A stretch of 64,000 nt of DNA from Siphonodentalium dalli (GCA_032622095.1 CP136066.1:198080816-198144815), one strand, 5' to 3'; shown: positions 23,018 to 34,222, counted from the stretch's first letter. Made by a program: numbers and translations. The notes: generated by a model not told the origin, from the letters alone.

Positions 23018-23130
23018 AACCTGAGAATAACATGCCTGTCATTTGCAATATGAGGTCCCCAGAGGGTGAACTTAGTGATGCTATCCTAGCTAGCTTGAAT
23101 ATTTATAGGAGTGTGACTAAATATATTGGA
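23018..23130. mobile_element. hAT-like family H, partial copy 5
   Basis: ACATGCCTGTCATTTGCA and GAGGTCCCCAGAGGGTGAA, cut off before a family G element. Confidence 0.65.
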
Positions 23131-23132
23131 AC

Positions 23133-23243
23133 TACAGTAATGCTCTAAGTAATCGACTTCTTAACCACAGCAGAATTATGGGTAACTTTTCAGGATTTAG
23201 TCGGAAATATGGCTTGTTCGCCGGAAAGCTCTCCCCGAGAAAC
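23133..23243. mobile_element. Family G element, left arm (copy 4)
   Basis: TACAGTAATGCTCTAAGTAA through GGAAATATGGCTTGTT, ending in GGAAAGCTCTCCCCGAG. Confidence 0.75.
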
Positions 23244-23260
23244 CAGTCAAGTGTAGGAAT

Positions 23261-23704
23261 CAGGCCTGAGAACAACATGCGTGTCATTTGCAGAATGAGG
23301 TCCCCAGAGGGTGAATTTAGTGACGCTATCACGCATAGCAGGCTAGCATCACTAAATTCACCCTCTGAGGACCTCATTCTGCTTAGGTCTCATCTTCTCT
23401 GGAAAGTTGCTTTATTATAAAATTTCTATAGAAACTTCTTCACATAATTATTTTTTAGTTTAGTTTCTCTATATCCGCAAATTGGCAGACGACACATTGC
23501 ATAATCAAGGTTCCCAATGGGTGTACATCACAATATTCACATTAGGGAACTTCAATCTGAGTCTATATCTCCCATGAGGCCATACAGAATGAGGTCCCAA
23601 GAGGGTGAATTTTGTATGCTAGCCCACTGTGCTGGATAGCGTCACTAAATTCACCCTCTGGGGACCTCATTCTGCAAATGACAGGAGCACTAAGCTCAGG
23701 CTTG
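23261..23704. mobile_element. hAT-like family H, full-length copy 6
   Basis: CAGGCCTGAGAACAAC to CACTAAGCTCAGGCTTG with both hairpins and the spacer (GTTTAGTTTCTCTATATC). No clear 8-bp duplication. Confidence 0.8.
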
Positions 23705-23926
23705 TAATGATGATAATGTATCGTTTTATACATAGTCTCTAAGAACTTAGATAATGCGATGAATCTCTACTCTGGCTATGCCCATAGAAATCATATTACA
23801 CCAGTACAAAAGATGGGAACTTTTTTATGTTCTGACCTGTTCTGACAGGGAACATTATAACAAATATTGCTGGTGGTGCCAAGGTTATAAACTACTGTCC
23901 GATTCATAGGGATATAAGCAAGTCAG

Positions 23927-24182
23927 TCTTCATGACTGGAGCTTCCTGATATTTAGCGAAAACCCTGTGCCAATGCTTTCTCTTATATATATGAGTTTCC
24001 TATAGGGAGCCCATATATACAAGAGAATATATTGGCCTAACAATATTTACCTTGACCTTGTAAGCCAGTGCATTCTCTTATATATGCGAGTCTCCCTATG
24101 GGAGACTCCCATATATAAGAGAATGCACTGGCACAGGGTCTTTAATGCTGCACCAGCACAGCTCCCATCATCAAAGGGTTAA
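23927..24182 (+). mobile_element. TTAA element, family B, copy 5
   Basis: Left end lacks TTAACCC (starts TTCATGACTGGAGCTTCC). Two hairpins; right end CATCAAAGGGTTAA. Confidence 0.8.
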
Positions 24183-24521
24183 AATGTATTTCCTTATTTA
24201 CAAAACTGATGATTTGTGTAACAAATATTTGTAATTTTGCAAAATGGAGATAAGATGCACTCATCAAAAATATTTTAGTTCACACGCTATGTTATGCATC
24301 GGTTAGCAACCGTATTTAGTTTGTATCAATGTTTTGTTTTCACATGGTGAACAAGACAATTCATGTCCACGCTCAGTTTTAATCCTTAGTTTTTCACTCG
24401 TTTCCACTTGAGTAGAATTTACTTGGTTAATATGTTGTCTTATCATTTCGCTCGTTTAAAATCCTATCTGTTTAAAAAGCTCCAGGGTTTTGCTTTGTCA
24501 TTATTTTTGAGAACCACAGAA
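24183..24521. other. No gene seen
   Basis: AT-rich intron sequence; nothing recognised. Confidence 0.4.
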
Positions 24522-25869
24522 TTAACACTTTCTTTACTAAATACTCATTGATGAGTAGTTCCCTTAGGAAATTATCTAACAATAAGTTCAACAAACGGCC
24601 ATTGTTGAACTTATTATCTGAACATTTTCCACCAGGTAATAGGAAATAGGAATCCCTCGGAACTTGTATTATCTGCCTGTTATCTGCTTATAATACCTGA
24701 CCATCCCTCCAAATGAACAAGAGGTACGCTGTCGCGTGGCATTTGCCCCCGACCGTAGCAATTCGGATTAAGCATGGATGAAACTGCGGATATCCGAGGA
24801 GGTCTATATGACCATTCCAAAAGAAGTTAGTACTAGAAATTCCGGAAACCCAAAAACAAGCAAAAATTCAAATTTTCTAAGTGGAAAAAAGGGCCATAAC
24901 TCTGGGAAAAAGTCATCAGATCATACCCAAATTCGCACTTGACATGTATTTTCATATAACTGATCCACAAAAATACGGGATTTGCAATCGTACCACCAAA
25001 GCTCACGCTATCATTTGGAAACCCAAAAAACTAAAAAAAAATTGAATTTCTAAGTCAAAAAAGGGCCATAACTCTAGTGAAAATGGGTGGACGAAACCCG
25101 CCCTATGCATGTAGCTGTTCCCCCATGCTGCTATATCACCATACCAAATATCAGCTAAATCTGCCCAGCGGTTGCTGAACAATAATGCAAAATGTTTGTA
25201 CGGACGGACAAAATTGAAATTTTCTAAGTTGATAAAAGGGCCATAACTCAGGCAAAAATCATCAGATCATACCCAAACTCACACTTGACATGTATTTTCA
25301 TATAACTGATCCACAAAAATACGGGATTTGCAATCGTACCACCAAAGCTCACTCTATCATCTGGAAACAAAAAAAACAAGAGAAAAATTGAATTTTCTAA
25401 GTAAAAAAAGGGCCATAACTCTGGTGAAAATGGGTGGACGAAACCCGCGCTAAGCATGTAGCTGTTCCCCCATGCTGCTCTATCACCATACCAAATATCA
25501 GTTAAATCTGCCCAGCGGTTGCTGAACAATAATGCAAAATGTTTGTACGGACGGAATAAATTTAATTTTCTAAGTAAAAAAAGGGCCATATCTCTGGTGA
25601 AAATGGGTGGACGAAACCCGCGCTATGCATGTAGCTGTTCCCCCATGCTGCTCTATTACCATACCAAATATCAGTTAAATCTGCCCAGCGGTTGCTGAAC
25701 AATAATGCAAAATGTTTGTACGGACGGACGTACGGACGGCTCGACGTACGTACAGACGGAGACGTCGACTATATACCCGCCGTCTTCAAGTCGGGGCATA
25801 ATAATAGACCATTCTTATTTATACTTTGATAACTGAAATGAAGAATCCATTCAGTGAAGAAATGGTTAA
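24522..25869 (+). mobile_element. TTAA element, family D, copy 3, abutting exon 10's donor
   Basis: TTAACACTTTCTTTACTAA on the left; CATTCAGTGAAGAAATGG then TTAA on the right (25866-25869). Interrupted at about 24720-25795 by family L. The right TTAA begins at intron position +8 of exon 10. Confidence 0.75.
24720..25795. repeat. Family L repeat inserted in a family D element
   Basis: Begins AAGAGGTACGCTGTCGCG and contains three diverged units (GGGCCATAACTCTGGTG, GGGTGGACGAAACCCGC, TTCCCCCATGCTGC, CAGCGGTTGCTGAACAAT), then a GGACGGAC tract and a short hairpin GCCGTC...GGGGC near the end. A minus-strand 113-codon frame here is a by-product. Confidence 0.75.
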
Positions 25870-25876
25870 AACTCAC

Positions 25877-25918
25877 CCTGAGTTCATTTTCAGTGACTTC
25901 CTTTTGCGCAATGAGATC
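25877..25918 (-). CDS. PLEKHD1: PLEKHD1-like visible exon 10: 42-nt microexon
   Basis: Fourteen codons (290-303), DLIAQKEVTENELR, phase 0 on both sides. It matches the ELTAEKQQAERELK segment of vertebrate PLEKHD1. Acceptor ATTTTCAG, donor GTGAGT. Because it is 42 nt and symmetric, skipping would remove 14 residues without a frameshift. A mobile element's TTAA begins at intron position +8, immediately after the donor consensus. Confidence 0.88.
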
Positions 25919-26005
25919 CTGAAAATACATTTCATATAATAGTATTAAGCAATATTCAGTATGCAGAGTATATAGACAATAGTTAACTGTCTCAGTGATG
26001 AACAA

Positions 26006-27473
26006 AGTTTCTCCTCGATCGCGAATGAGGTGCAGAGGACTGTTTTCTATGACAATATTCCAAAATATTCTCTAAAAGATAAATTCTACAATAATGTCAA
26101 ATCCCAACAACTAACACTTTATAGACATAAATACAAGTAAATTTTCCTTCACTTTGAAGACACCCACCATCTTTTATCGAAACATTATGACACACGCCAT
26201 ATAAGTATGTGTTACACCTTATGCTGCGTTGAAAATAGAATATCTCCATTGCATTCGTTAAAGGATACAATTGTAATGTATGCATACATCGCCTTAGTAT
26301 TATTGTGTGTAATCCTATTTCAACACAACGGACTCGTCTGAACACTACTTTATCATGAATCTCCATAAACACACAGTCCTCAAAATTGGGAAAAATGTCC
26401 AACAGCAAAATTAACCCTGTGGCATGTTAGATGCCACATGTTGCCACAACGTTTCTTATGGCATTGCTTATTGTCGTGGCCAATTTCGAGGACTGAATCC
26501 AATCCGGATCACATGCTAATAATAGAGAGGATCTACAACCAACGATACCCAGATTATAGAAAAATCTATAAAACGAGTCCAGTAAATTAGGTCTGGACCG
26601 AGCCTTTGGCGAAGTTCAGACCTAATTTACTGGACGATTTTGTAAATTTCGCTATAAACTGGGGACGAGTTGTATGATTCTATTTATTACTTGATCCAAA
26701 ACCTCCAAAAACATACTTAAATCAATAAATTTGATGTGAAAGTAACAGTGATGATATTTCGTGTAATTATTCATTGTTTGCCCGCATAAAGAAATAGTCC
26801 CAGATAAATAAGACTCTTTGACATAATTAACACGTTCACTGCCGAAAACCAATGGGTAATTCCATCCCGTATGCCAACATGGGATTTGATGTTTTGCCGA
26901 TAGTAGATGATATTTTACGTATGTATGAGTAATGGTTCGACCAATATAGGGTCATATGATGCTGAAACATGTTATAAGGCTACTACGAGATAACTCGTAG
27001 TCGGCAACTGGGACGGAATTTATTAGTGTTTCATCCCTGGTGCCAGCTACGAGTTATATCGTAGGTAAATACAATTACGTAGTCAGTGTCTTAGATGACG
27101 AACAGTGCTATACATGTACAAGCATATTGTATGAAAGACATGGTAAATGAATTTATATATGATAATTAGTACAGACTAACAGATGGTGTATATTGAATGA
27201 AATAACTTGCCTCAGTGTTATAGCTATTGCAGTCCACTTTCAAATTTTGGGCAGAAATCAAGATATTTTATCACTCATAAATGGAAGATGACAGGTGTGG
27301 ACGGTGTAATATCACTCAAACTGAGGATTGAACTTCTGTCAACAGAGGATTTGGAAAGACATTTGTGCAATTAATTAAAATGTTAATTATAAACAATTAC
27401 TACAGGGGGAGACTCAACTCCATTGAACGTAAGTGAGAGTATATGGGGTTGACACTTAACTAAACCCACACGT
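26006..27473. other. Intron 9 sequence; small foldbacks, no exon
   Basis: Holds a hairpin at 26575-26632 (GTCCAGTAAATTAGGTCTG mirrored by CAGACCTAATTTACTGGAC) and a family S-like region at 26828-27115 (TTAACACGTTCACTGCCGA; AACTCGTAGTCGGCAAC). No further coding signal. Confidence 0.5.
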
Positions 27474-27592
27474 ACAGTAATGCCCTAAGTAATCGACTCC
27501 TTAATCACATCAGAATTATGGGTAAATTTTCAGGATTTAGTCGGAAATATGGCTTGTTGCCATTCATCGGAAAGCATTACTATAGCTCTACT
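27474..27592. mobile_element. Family G element, internally deleted copy 5
   Basis: Full left arm to CATCGGAAAG joined to CATTACTATA, the same kind of internal deletion as at 15053. Confidence 0.8.
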
Positions 27593-27652
27593 CCAGAGAC
27601 TTTCCCACCCAAACAACCTGGCAACAAGTGTAATCTTGAATTGAGTACTCAC

Positions 27653-27743
27653 ATCTATAGTTGATCGCAGCTCATGGGCGTGCTCGCTAAAATAAGACTT
27701 CTCCTCTTCTAACTGTTTAAGCTTCTCCTCATTAACCTTTAGT
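27653..27743 (-). CDS. PLEKHD1: PLEKHD1-like visible exon 9: coiled coil
   Basis: Completes codon 259 (Q), then residues 260-289: LKVNEEKLKQLEEEKSYFSE, ending LRSTID. The NEEKLKQLEEEKSYFS string parallels NEERSRALEEEREFYSS in vertebrate PLEKHD1, a clear family match. Acceptor TTCTCTAG, donor GTGAGT, ends in phase 0. A truncated family G element (27474-27592) lies 60 bp downstream in the intron. Confidence 0.92.
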
Positions 27744-27964
27744 CTAGAGAAATAAGAAACCAAGATTCTTGATGACTAAACCTCATTAAAATGACTATCT
27801 GAATAAGATAAATTTCTGTACACCGACTAATCAATTCTATGTCTGTGCCAGCTGGATGATTGAATTTTCCGTTGCCTCTGACAAATTGGTGATATTTCTC
27901 CCCAGACTCCACTAAATTTCTTCAATTATTTATGACACATACTGGTGTTACATGGTGTTTGTTA

Positions 27965-29055
27965 ATATACCAATAACATGATTTGTTAGGGCGTTATGGT
28001 TTATTAACGGCCTGACAGGAATGATTAACAGCCCAAGGGCCTATTAGCGGCCCGAGACGAAGTCGAGGGACGCTAATAGGCCCGAGGGCTGTTAAACATT
28101 CCAGAGGGCCGTTAATAAACCATAATGCCCGATGAAATCATGTTATTACTATTATTACCACAGTTTTGGACATTGACCCATTTGAGGATTTAGTGGAATA
28201 AATCAATAATGAAGTAGATTAAGAGAGAAATATTTTCAAGAACATTTAAATTTGATACCATTTGACTTGTCAGCTGACACGGACTGACGGAGTCTCGAAA
28301 ATAGGACAGGGGAAAACCCAGCATTGGACTCTGGAGACGAGTAACAACCAATGAGAGGTTGACAGCTAAAATTATCAATGCATACTTACGCTTGATACAA
28401 TAATTCAATCATATAGCGTGAATTCCAATCATAAAACCACTATAGTGTCGAGGAAATCGGATACATCTTCCCATTATTTTCTTGAAATAAACACGCCCCA
28501 TCGGAAGTTGAAGGGACGTAACTCTCGCGATAATAAACGAGATCTATAGTTTGCGGGCGGCGGGCCGATATTGAACTAGGCTTCTCATTATCGGCCCGCG
28601 GCCCGCTGTTTTGGTAACAATACGCTATTTGGAACGCCCCGAAAAACATTATCAATGGCCTAGAGAACGCCCTATAAAGTGGTAATAATATACCAATAAC
28701 ATGATTTGTTAGGGCGTTATGGTTTATTAACGGCCCGACAGGAATGATTAACAGCCCGAGGGCCTATTAGAGGCCCGAGACGCAGTTCGAGGGCCACTTA
28801 TAGGCCCGAGGGCTGTTAATCATTCATGGATGATGGCGCCTGGAAAAATCATGTTATTACTATTATTACCACTTCGTCCTCGCGTGATCATGTGATCGGT
28901 GACTTAACCAGAAGCAGGCGGCAGGCGTTAATGAAAACAAAGCTTCATTAACGCCTGCCGCCCCCTTCCGGTCAACTTCGCCTCAAAATTATGGGATATT
29001 ATGGTGCAGATTAAATACTGTTAATCCACTAGAAAAGACCCTCTAAAGTGGTAAT
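27965..29055. mobile_element. Repeat family M: two adjacent GC-rich foldbacks
   Basis: ACCAATAACATGATTTGTTA and GGGCGTTATGGTTTATTAAC occur at 27968 and 28690. Each is followed by mirrored arms (GGCCTATTAGCGGCCCGAG against GCTAATAGGCCCGAGGG) and ACATGATTT/AATCATGTTATTAC inverted edges, with AGTGGTAATAAT at both ends. Extra hairpins at 28545-28613 (GCGGCGGGCCGATA) and 28914-28966 (GGCGGCAGGCGTTAATGAA). A further copy starts near 63755. Confidence 0.65.
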
Positions 29056-29330
29056 AATAACCATTTAATGCGATCCAAGGCACTTGCAGTGGGTGCAAAA
29101 AAATATATAATCTGCAAAAACATCACCACAAAGAAGAACGTAGAGAAAATAGTTATAACTTCATTGAGATATTATCCATATAGTTCAGAGTGATGCGGTT
29201 TCCTTTAGCGGAAAAATCTGATAATTGGAGAGTTATTAATAATGAAAATAAGAACAAACTCGATATATTGTTTTCTTTTACTTGTTCTAAAGACTTTTAT
29301 GTTAATTCATGAACACACTAAATATGTCAA
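29053..29330. repeat. Repeat family I, partial copy 1
   Basis: GATCCAAGGCACTTGCAGTG, AAAACATCACCACAAAGAAG and AGTTATTAATAATGAAAAT match 35998-36502 and 47655-48415. Confidence 0.55.
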
Positions 29331-29417
29331 TGTCAATAAAAATGTTCAAAGCTGGGGTTAAAATCCAATGCGGTGGGGCATATTTCCAGTATTTGACAAC
29401 ATATCCCTTTCTTATCT

Positions 29418-29642
29418 CTACCCTTCCATGAATGGAGCTTCCTGAAATTTTTCACCCTGTGCCAATGCATTCTCTTATATATGCGAGTTTCTTGCATATA
29501 TAAGAGAATGCATAGGGCCTAACAATATTAACCATGACCATGTAAGCCAGTGCATTCTCTATGGGAGACTCCATATATAAGAGAATGCACTGGCAAAGGG
29601 TTTTCGCAAAATTTCAGGAAGCTCCAGTCATGGAAGGGTTAA
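29418..29642 (+). mobile_element. TTAA element, family B, copy 6, beside exon 8's donor
   Basis: ACCCTTCCATGAATGGAGC with GCTTCCTGAAATTTT on the left is mirrored on the right by AAAATTTCAGGAAGC and CATGGAAGGGTTAA, so this copy shows long symmetrical ends. Nine bases separate its TTAA from the donor GT. Confidence 0.85.
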
Positions 29643-29653
29643 ATGACACATAC

Positions 29654-29835
29654 TGTTGTTCAGCCTCTGATTTCTCGTGCTGAATCTTGGATGTCCTGCA
29701 CTCGATCTGCTGAAGTCGACTCTGAAGGTCACCGGACATCTGTGACAGACTATTGTTCTCCATCGACAACCGTTTCGTGACATGGTCTCTCTCCTTTAAT
29801 TGAGATACTATGCCTTCTTTTTCAGAATCTAGTTT
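29654..29835 (-). CDS. PLEKHD1: PLEKHD1-like visible exon 8: long coiled-coil exon
   Basis: The longest exon, residues 199-258 plus two bases. Begins KLDSEKEGIVSQLKERD and includes SLSQMSGDLQSRLQQIE, with a/d-position leucine spacing typical of a coiled coil. Acceptor TTTTACAG, donor GTATGT. TTAA of the adjoining mobile element (29418-29642) begins at intron position +12, one of the tightest insertions next to a donor in this gene. Confidence 0.9.
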
Positions 29836-30512
29836 CTGTAAAATACATTAGTCAGGATTAAAAAAAAAAAAATTGTAAATACCTGAATATTCGCAAGATA
29901 GATTTTTGGAAAAAAACTGGTAACTATGCTTTGTAGAATACTAGACATAAATATATACACAAACAAGATAACATCGCGCATATTTACACATAAAAAGCAA
30001 TACAAGCTTCACCGATATATGGCAGATAACTCGGAAAGATGACTAAAAAAGGCACTACAATTAACAATAAAATATCCAGTAGATTAAAAGACCTGATTAA
30101 AATATTAAGTTAAGATCAATTTACAACTATAACGGACAAGCCTAAAAATATAAAAAAGTAAAAAAAAACAGATATAACGAATAACACATTTTGAACAGGT
30201 GAGTTTTAAGAGCTGTTTTAAAAGATGATACTGAGTCAATCTTCCTCATATCAACGGGTAGGCTGTTCCAAATAGAGACTGAGACATTTTGGAATGAGCA
30301 CTTTCCATAGTTCACATTTAGTTTATCGGGTATATGAGACAGTTGGACTCCACTTCGGCCATTTCAAGTAACTGAGCTGTGTTTGATAAACATTTCAAAG
30401 ATAGCCAATTCGATTCAAGATTTGAATTGATGTCGACATCGGCTCCCTTATTTCGATATCGGTTTTGAATCTGCTAAAAAGTGGCGATTCGAGGGTCCTA
30501 ACTGTTGTGTAC
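29836..30512. other. Intron 7 (677 bp), no element recognised
   Basis: The shortest intron. AT-rich with A runs at 29860-29875 and 30160-30170. No family from this window recognised. Confidence 0.6.
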
Positions 30513-30606
30513 CTGTAGTAAATCTTGCTGATGATTGAGTGTCTCGGAGAGAACTGATCTATCTTCCTCTACCTCCTTCATAACAGTTAACGTTGATTCC
30601 TGTTCT
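30513..30606 (-). CDS. PLEKHD1: PLEKHD1-like visible exon 7: coiled coil
   Basis: One base completing codon 167, then 31 codons (168-198): EQESTLTVMKEVEEDRSV, ending NHQQDLLQ. Coiled-coil composition with no globular motif. Acceptor ATTTCAG, donor GTACAC, ends in phase 0. Membership of the gene rests on frame continuity and position between exons 6 and 8 rather than on strong identity. Confidence 0.87.
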
Positions 30607-31051
30607 CTGAAATAATTATAGACAAACTTGAGTATGTGAAGAATAATGGAGCGCATGTGGCAAATGTTTGTACAATTCATAATATTTATTTGTAGTTATA
30701 TAAATAACAGGATGCGAACAAAGTAATAAATATAAATGGCTGATAAAAACACAAAGATAATGTCTCCTATAGGAGTAATTTGTATTGCATTCAATTATGA
30801 ATATATCGCCTGTCCATGTATTCTGTATTTTGAAATTTGTCATGTTTTGTTATACCTGAGAAAATACAACACGTAATTGACCTCTGATCTCAAATATTAA
30901 ATACAACCAATGATTTAATTGTGTTAGTAATTGTCATCAGCTTTATAATGACACTGGATTCCACCTTGCAATGAGCTGTTAATGGTAGTAATGAATCAGA
31001 ATGCTTCAGAAATAGAAACTGCAGGACAAGTAATCATGACAGGTCTTGTGT

Positions 31052-32315
31052 TTAACCCTTTCACGGCAGAAGCGGTGCTGTTGCAGCATTAAAGATCATG
31101 TGCCAGTGCATTCTCTTATATATGCTAGCCTCCCATTGGGAGCCTTGCATTATTCACATAACAAGAGATGGACTGTCGTCCGGTGCATACCCCCTCATGG
31201 CATACCGCCTAGTGTGGGAACATCTATAACTTATGATGGCTATACTCAGACATATGGACCCAGAAATCAGCATTTTCATATAAACAAAGATGAATAACTA
31301 TAGAACAAAAAACGAAAACAAACATTTGAATGTGCCATTAAATGTCCTCATAGTGGTGAACATCCATACAAAATTTCATTGAGATCCGAGCATTACTGTT
31401 CAAGTTATGAGCTGAACAGACATCGGATGGATCAAACAGCCAACATTTCCAGATAAACAAAGATGAATTACTCTAGAATGGAAAAGCAGAACAGAACAAT
31501 GGAACCCCCTATTGAATGTCCTCATAGCAGTGAACATCTATACCAAATTCCATTGAGATCCCAGCACAACTGTTGAAGTTACGACATGAACAGACACCAG
31601 ACGGACCAAAAAGCCAACATTTCCAGATGAACAAAGATGAATAACTCTAGAATGGAAAAGTGGAACAAAACGATGGAACCCTCTTTTTAATGTCCTCATA
31701 GTAGTGAACATCCATACCAAATCCCATTGAGATCCCAGTACAACTATCGAAGTTACGACATGAACAGACACCAGACGAACCAAAAAGCCAACATTTCCAG
31801 ATGAACAAAGATGTATAACTCTAGAATGGAAAATCCGAACAAAACATTGAGATCCGAGCACTACTGTTCAGGTTATGACATGAACAGACACCAGATGGAC
31901 CAAAAATCCAACATTTCAAGATAAACAAAGATGAATAACTCTAGGATGGAAAATCCAAACAAAACGATGGAACCCTCTATTTAATGTCCTCATAATAGTG
32001 AACATACAGACCTAATTTCATTGAGATCCGAGCACTACTGTTCAAGTTATGACACGAACAGACATCGGACGGACGTACAGACGGACGGACTCACGGACGC
32101 ACGCACGGTGCGACGGACGGACGGACAGGTGCAAAACAGTATACCCCCCTTTTAAAAAAAAAAGGGGGTATAAAAAGAGAATGCACTGGCTTACGAGTTC
32201 AAGGTAAATATTGTTAGGCCATTGTATTCTCTTATGGGAGACTCACATAATAAGAGAATGCATTGACACAGGGTTTTCGATAAATTTCAGGAAGCTCCAG
32301 TCATGGAAGGGTTAA
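31052..32315 (+). mobile_element. TTAA element, family B, copy 7, split by another repeat
   Basis: TTAACCCTTTCACGGCAG on the left; AAATTTCAGGAAGCTCC and CATGGAAGGGTTAA on the right. Its first hairpin is interrupted at about 31155 (GCCTTGCAT) and resumes at about 32174 (AAGAGAATGCACTGGC). It ends 25 nt from exon 6's donor. Confidence 0.8.
31155..32174. repeat. Tandemly diverged repeat, family P, inserted in a hairpin
   Basis: About five units of roughly 175 bp with CATTGAGATCC, CAAGTTATGACATGAACAGA, CCAACATTTCCAGAT and AACTCTAGAATGGAAAA. Ends in GGACGGACGGAC and TATACCCCCCTTTT. The same text is at 57060-57560. Non-coding despite open frames. Confidence 0.75.
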
Positions 32316-32342
32316 CAGAGACAGGGTTAGTCCAAAGCTTAC

Positions 32343-32437
32343 TCTTTGATCCTGTCATACTCCTCCTTTATCTCCTGCGTCCATGATTCCATCTTCGATT
32401 TCTCTTTTTCTAATTCCTGATTTATCTTCTCTAACTC
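32343..32437 (-). CDS. PLEKHD1: PLEKHD1-like visible exon 6: coiled coil
   Basis: Residues 136-166 plus two bases. Starts ELEKINQELEKEKSKM, matching the ELERLNQVLEAEK motif of the family, and continues as charged helix (WTQEIKEEYDRIK). Acceptor TTTTTTGCAG, donor GTAAGC. The next codon (E) is split with exon 7. A TTAA element with a nested repeat (31052-32315) ends 25 nt past the donor. Confidence 0.9.
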
Positions 32438-32524
32438 CTGCAAAAAAATTACAAAATTGTTCTTGATATTTGCACCGGAGAACAGACCATATACTTGTAA
32501 TGCGTAATAAAGTGATGAGTATTA

Positions 32525-32892
32525 TACCCTGTGCCAATGCATTCTCTTATATATGCGAGTCGACCATAGGTCGCCTCGCATATATAAGAGAATGCATTGG
32601 CCTAACAATTTTTTACAATTTTAATAATTTTTTCTTGTATTCTTTAACAATTTTATAATTTCACTCATACAGAGCCCCAGACAAACATGAACAGACAACA
32701 CTCTTCTATATGCTTCTATATATGTGTGGGGCTCCCTGCAGGGTAATGGATGTTTTTTTATTTTATGTCCTAAAAAATTTAAGAAACAATTATTTAAAAA
32801 AAATGATAACAAATTGTTAGGCCAATGCATTCTCTTATATATGCGAGGCGACCTATACTCGCATATATAAGAGAATGCATCGGCACAGGGTA
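32525..32892. mobile_element. Free-standing core hairpin element with TA borders
   Basis: TA-CCCTGTGCCAATGC to GGCACAGGG-TA, with both hairpins at the very ends and no TTAA-family flanks. The spacer carries CATACAGAGCCCCAGACAAA and GGGGCTCCCTGCAGGG, also found at 38858-39131. Confidence 0.85.
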
Positions 32893-32997
32893 AAAAAAAA
32901 TCCCGACTTACGATTTTACGGATCCATAGGGAATGTTTTTAATTATATGCTTGCCTATATAACATAGTGGGAAATTACCAAAACATAAACTGTTAAT

Positions 32998-33186
32998 ATC
33001 TCGCATATATAAGAGAATGCATTGGCTTAACACATTAAAAATTATAAAATTGTTAAAGAATGTAAGAAAAAATGGTAAAAAGTGTTAAAAAAAGATTTTT
33101 TTAGGCCAATGCATTCTCTTATATATGCGAGGCGACCTATGGTCGACTCGCATATATAAGAGAATGCATTGGCACAGGGCATAACA
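32998..33186. mobile_element. Truncated family A or core hairpin element
   Basis: Starts mid-hairpin (CTCGCATATATAAGAG), family A spacer, complete second hairpin, GGCACAGGGCATAAC; no outer ends. Confidence 0.75.
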
Positions 33187-33599
33187 TAAACTGTCTTATC
33201 TATCTCTTAGGAGCTACAGTGAAATCACATTTTATTATTTCATTTCCAAGCTTGATCGAGTGATAACTGCTTGCACACTATCCACTAGCCAATCAATAGC
33301 GACAAATTTATGATGGCACGTGATCAATTGATAATTTGAGTCACACCGTGTCAATTTCAACTTTAGGCTTAAGCTCTTTCCAGTTTGTAAACACTGACAC
33401 GTGTGCTCTTTAATTAAGTAGAGTTAATAATTTAATTAATTAAAAGTTAACAGACAACTATGAGCACAACTAAGGCACATATAATAAAAATATATGTGAG
33501 ATTACTAGCTCAAAATACAGGTCATGTTCAAATTTGGGCTCGGCCCACCAATTTTCACACTTTGTTGGAATTACCACGGGCATATTTTTTCGTGGGTAT

Positions 33600-33853
33600 T
33601 AGTGGAGCACAAAACTACCTTCAAGAGTCTGAGACGACATAGAGAATACCTACAGTTTTTTTATTTGAATATCTGAAACATCTCATTCGTGTCTGGAAAG
33701 AAATATCAAATTTTCACTTGTGCCTTGTAGCCACTTGTGAAAATTTGATATTTTTTTCCAGACACTCATGCGATAGTTCGGTATTCAAACAAAAACTGTA
33801 GGTATTCTCTATGTCATCTCAGACTCTTGAAGATAGTTTTGTGCTCCAAATTA
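33600..33853. mobile_element. 250-bp foldback
   Basis: GGAGCACAAAACTACCTTCA through ATATCAAATTTTCAC is mirrored by GTGAAAATTTGATAT through GATAGTTTTGTGCTCC around a short GCCTTGTAG loop. Single copy here. Confidence 0.85.
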
Positions 33854-34005
33854 TGCCCACTAATATTTGCTTTTGTCACATTCCTGCCCAGTTGTCCATA
33901 TTAATGTGAATTAACTTTATACATACTTTAGATGCCTCTATCTTACTGAAGTCATAGAAATGACCACTTCAGACACAAAACCTACAGACATGCAATCATG
34001 TAATA

Positions 34006-34222
34006 TACAGTAATGGCCAAAGTAATTGACCACCTAACCACAGCAAAATTATGGGTAATTTTTCAGGATTTAGTCGGAAATATGGCTTGTTGCCATTCAT
34101 CGGAAAACTCTCGGCGAGAGCTTTCCGATGAATGGCAACAAGCCATATTTCCGATTAAATCCTGAAAAATTACCCATAATTCTGCTGTGGTTTAGTGGTC
34201 AATTACTTTGGGCGTTACTGTA
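34006..34222. mobile_element. Family G element, full copy 6
   Basis: TACAGTAATGGCCAAAGTAA to TTACTTTGGGCGTTACTGTA; paired changes in both arms keep the foldback. Confidence 0.88.

Noticed and set aside
25248-25589. 113-codon minus-strand frame
   Set aside because: It lies wholly in the family L repeat, with no splice sites or recognisable domain.
31538-31861. 107-codon frame with a repeated HSRVIHLCSSGNVGFLV string
   Set aside because: The internal repetition is due to the family P tandem units, not to a repeat protein.
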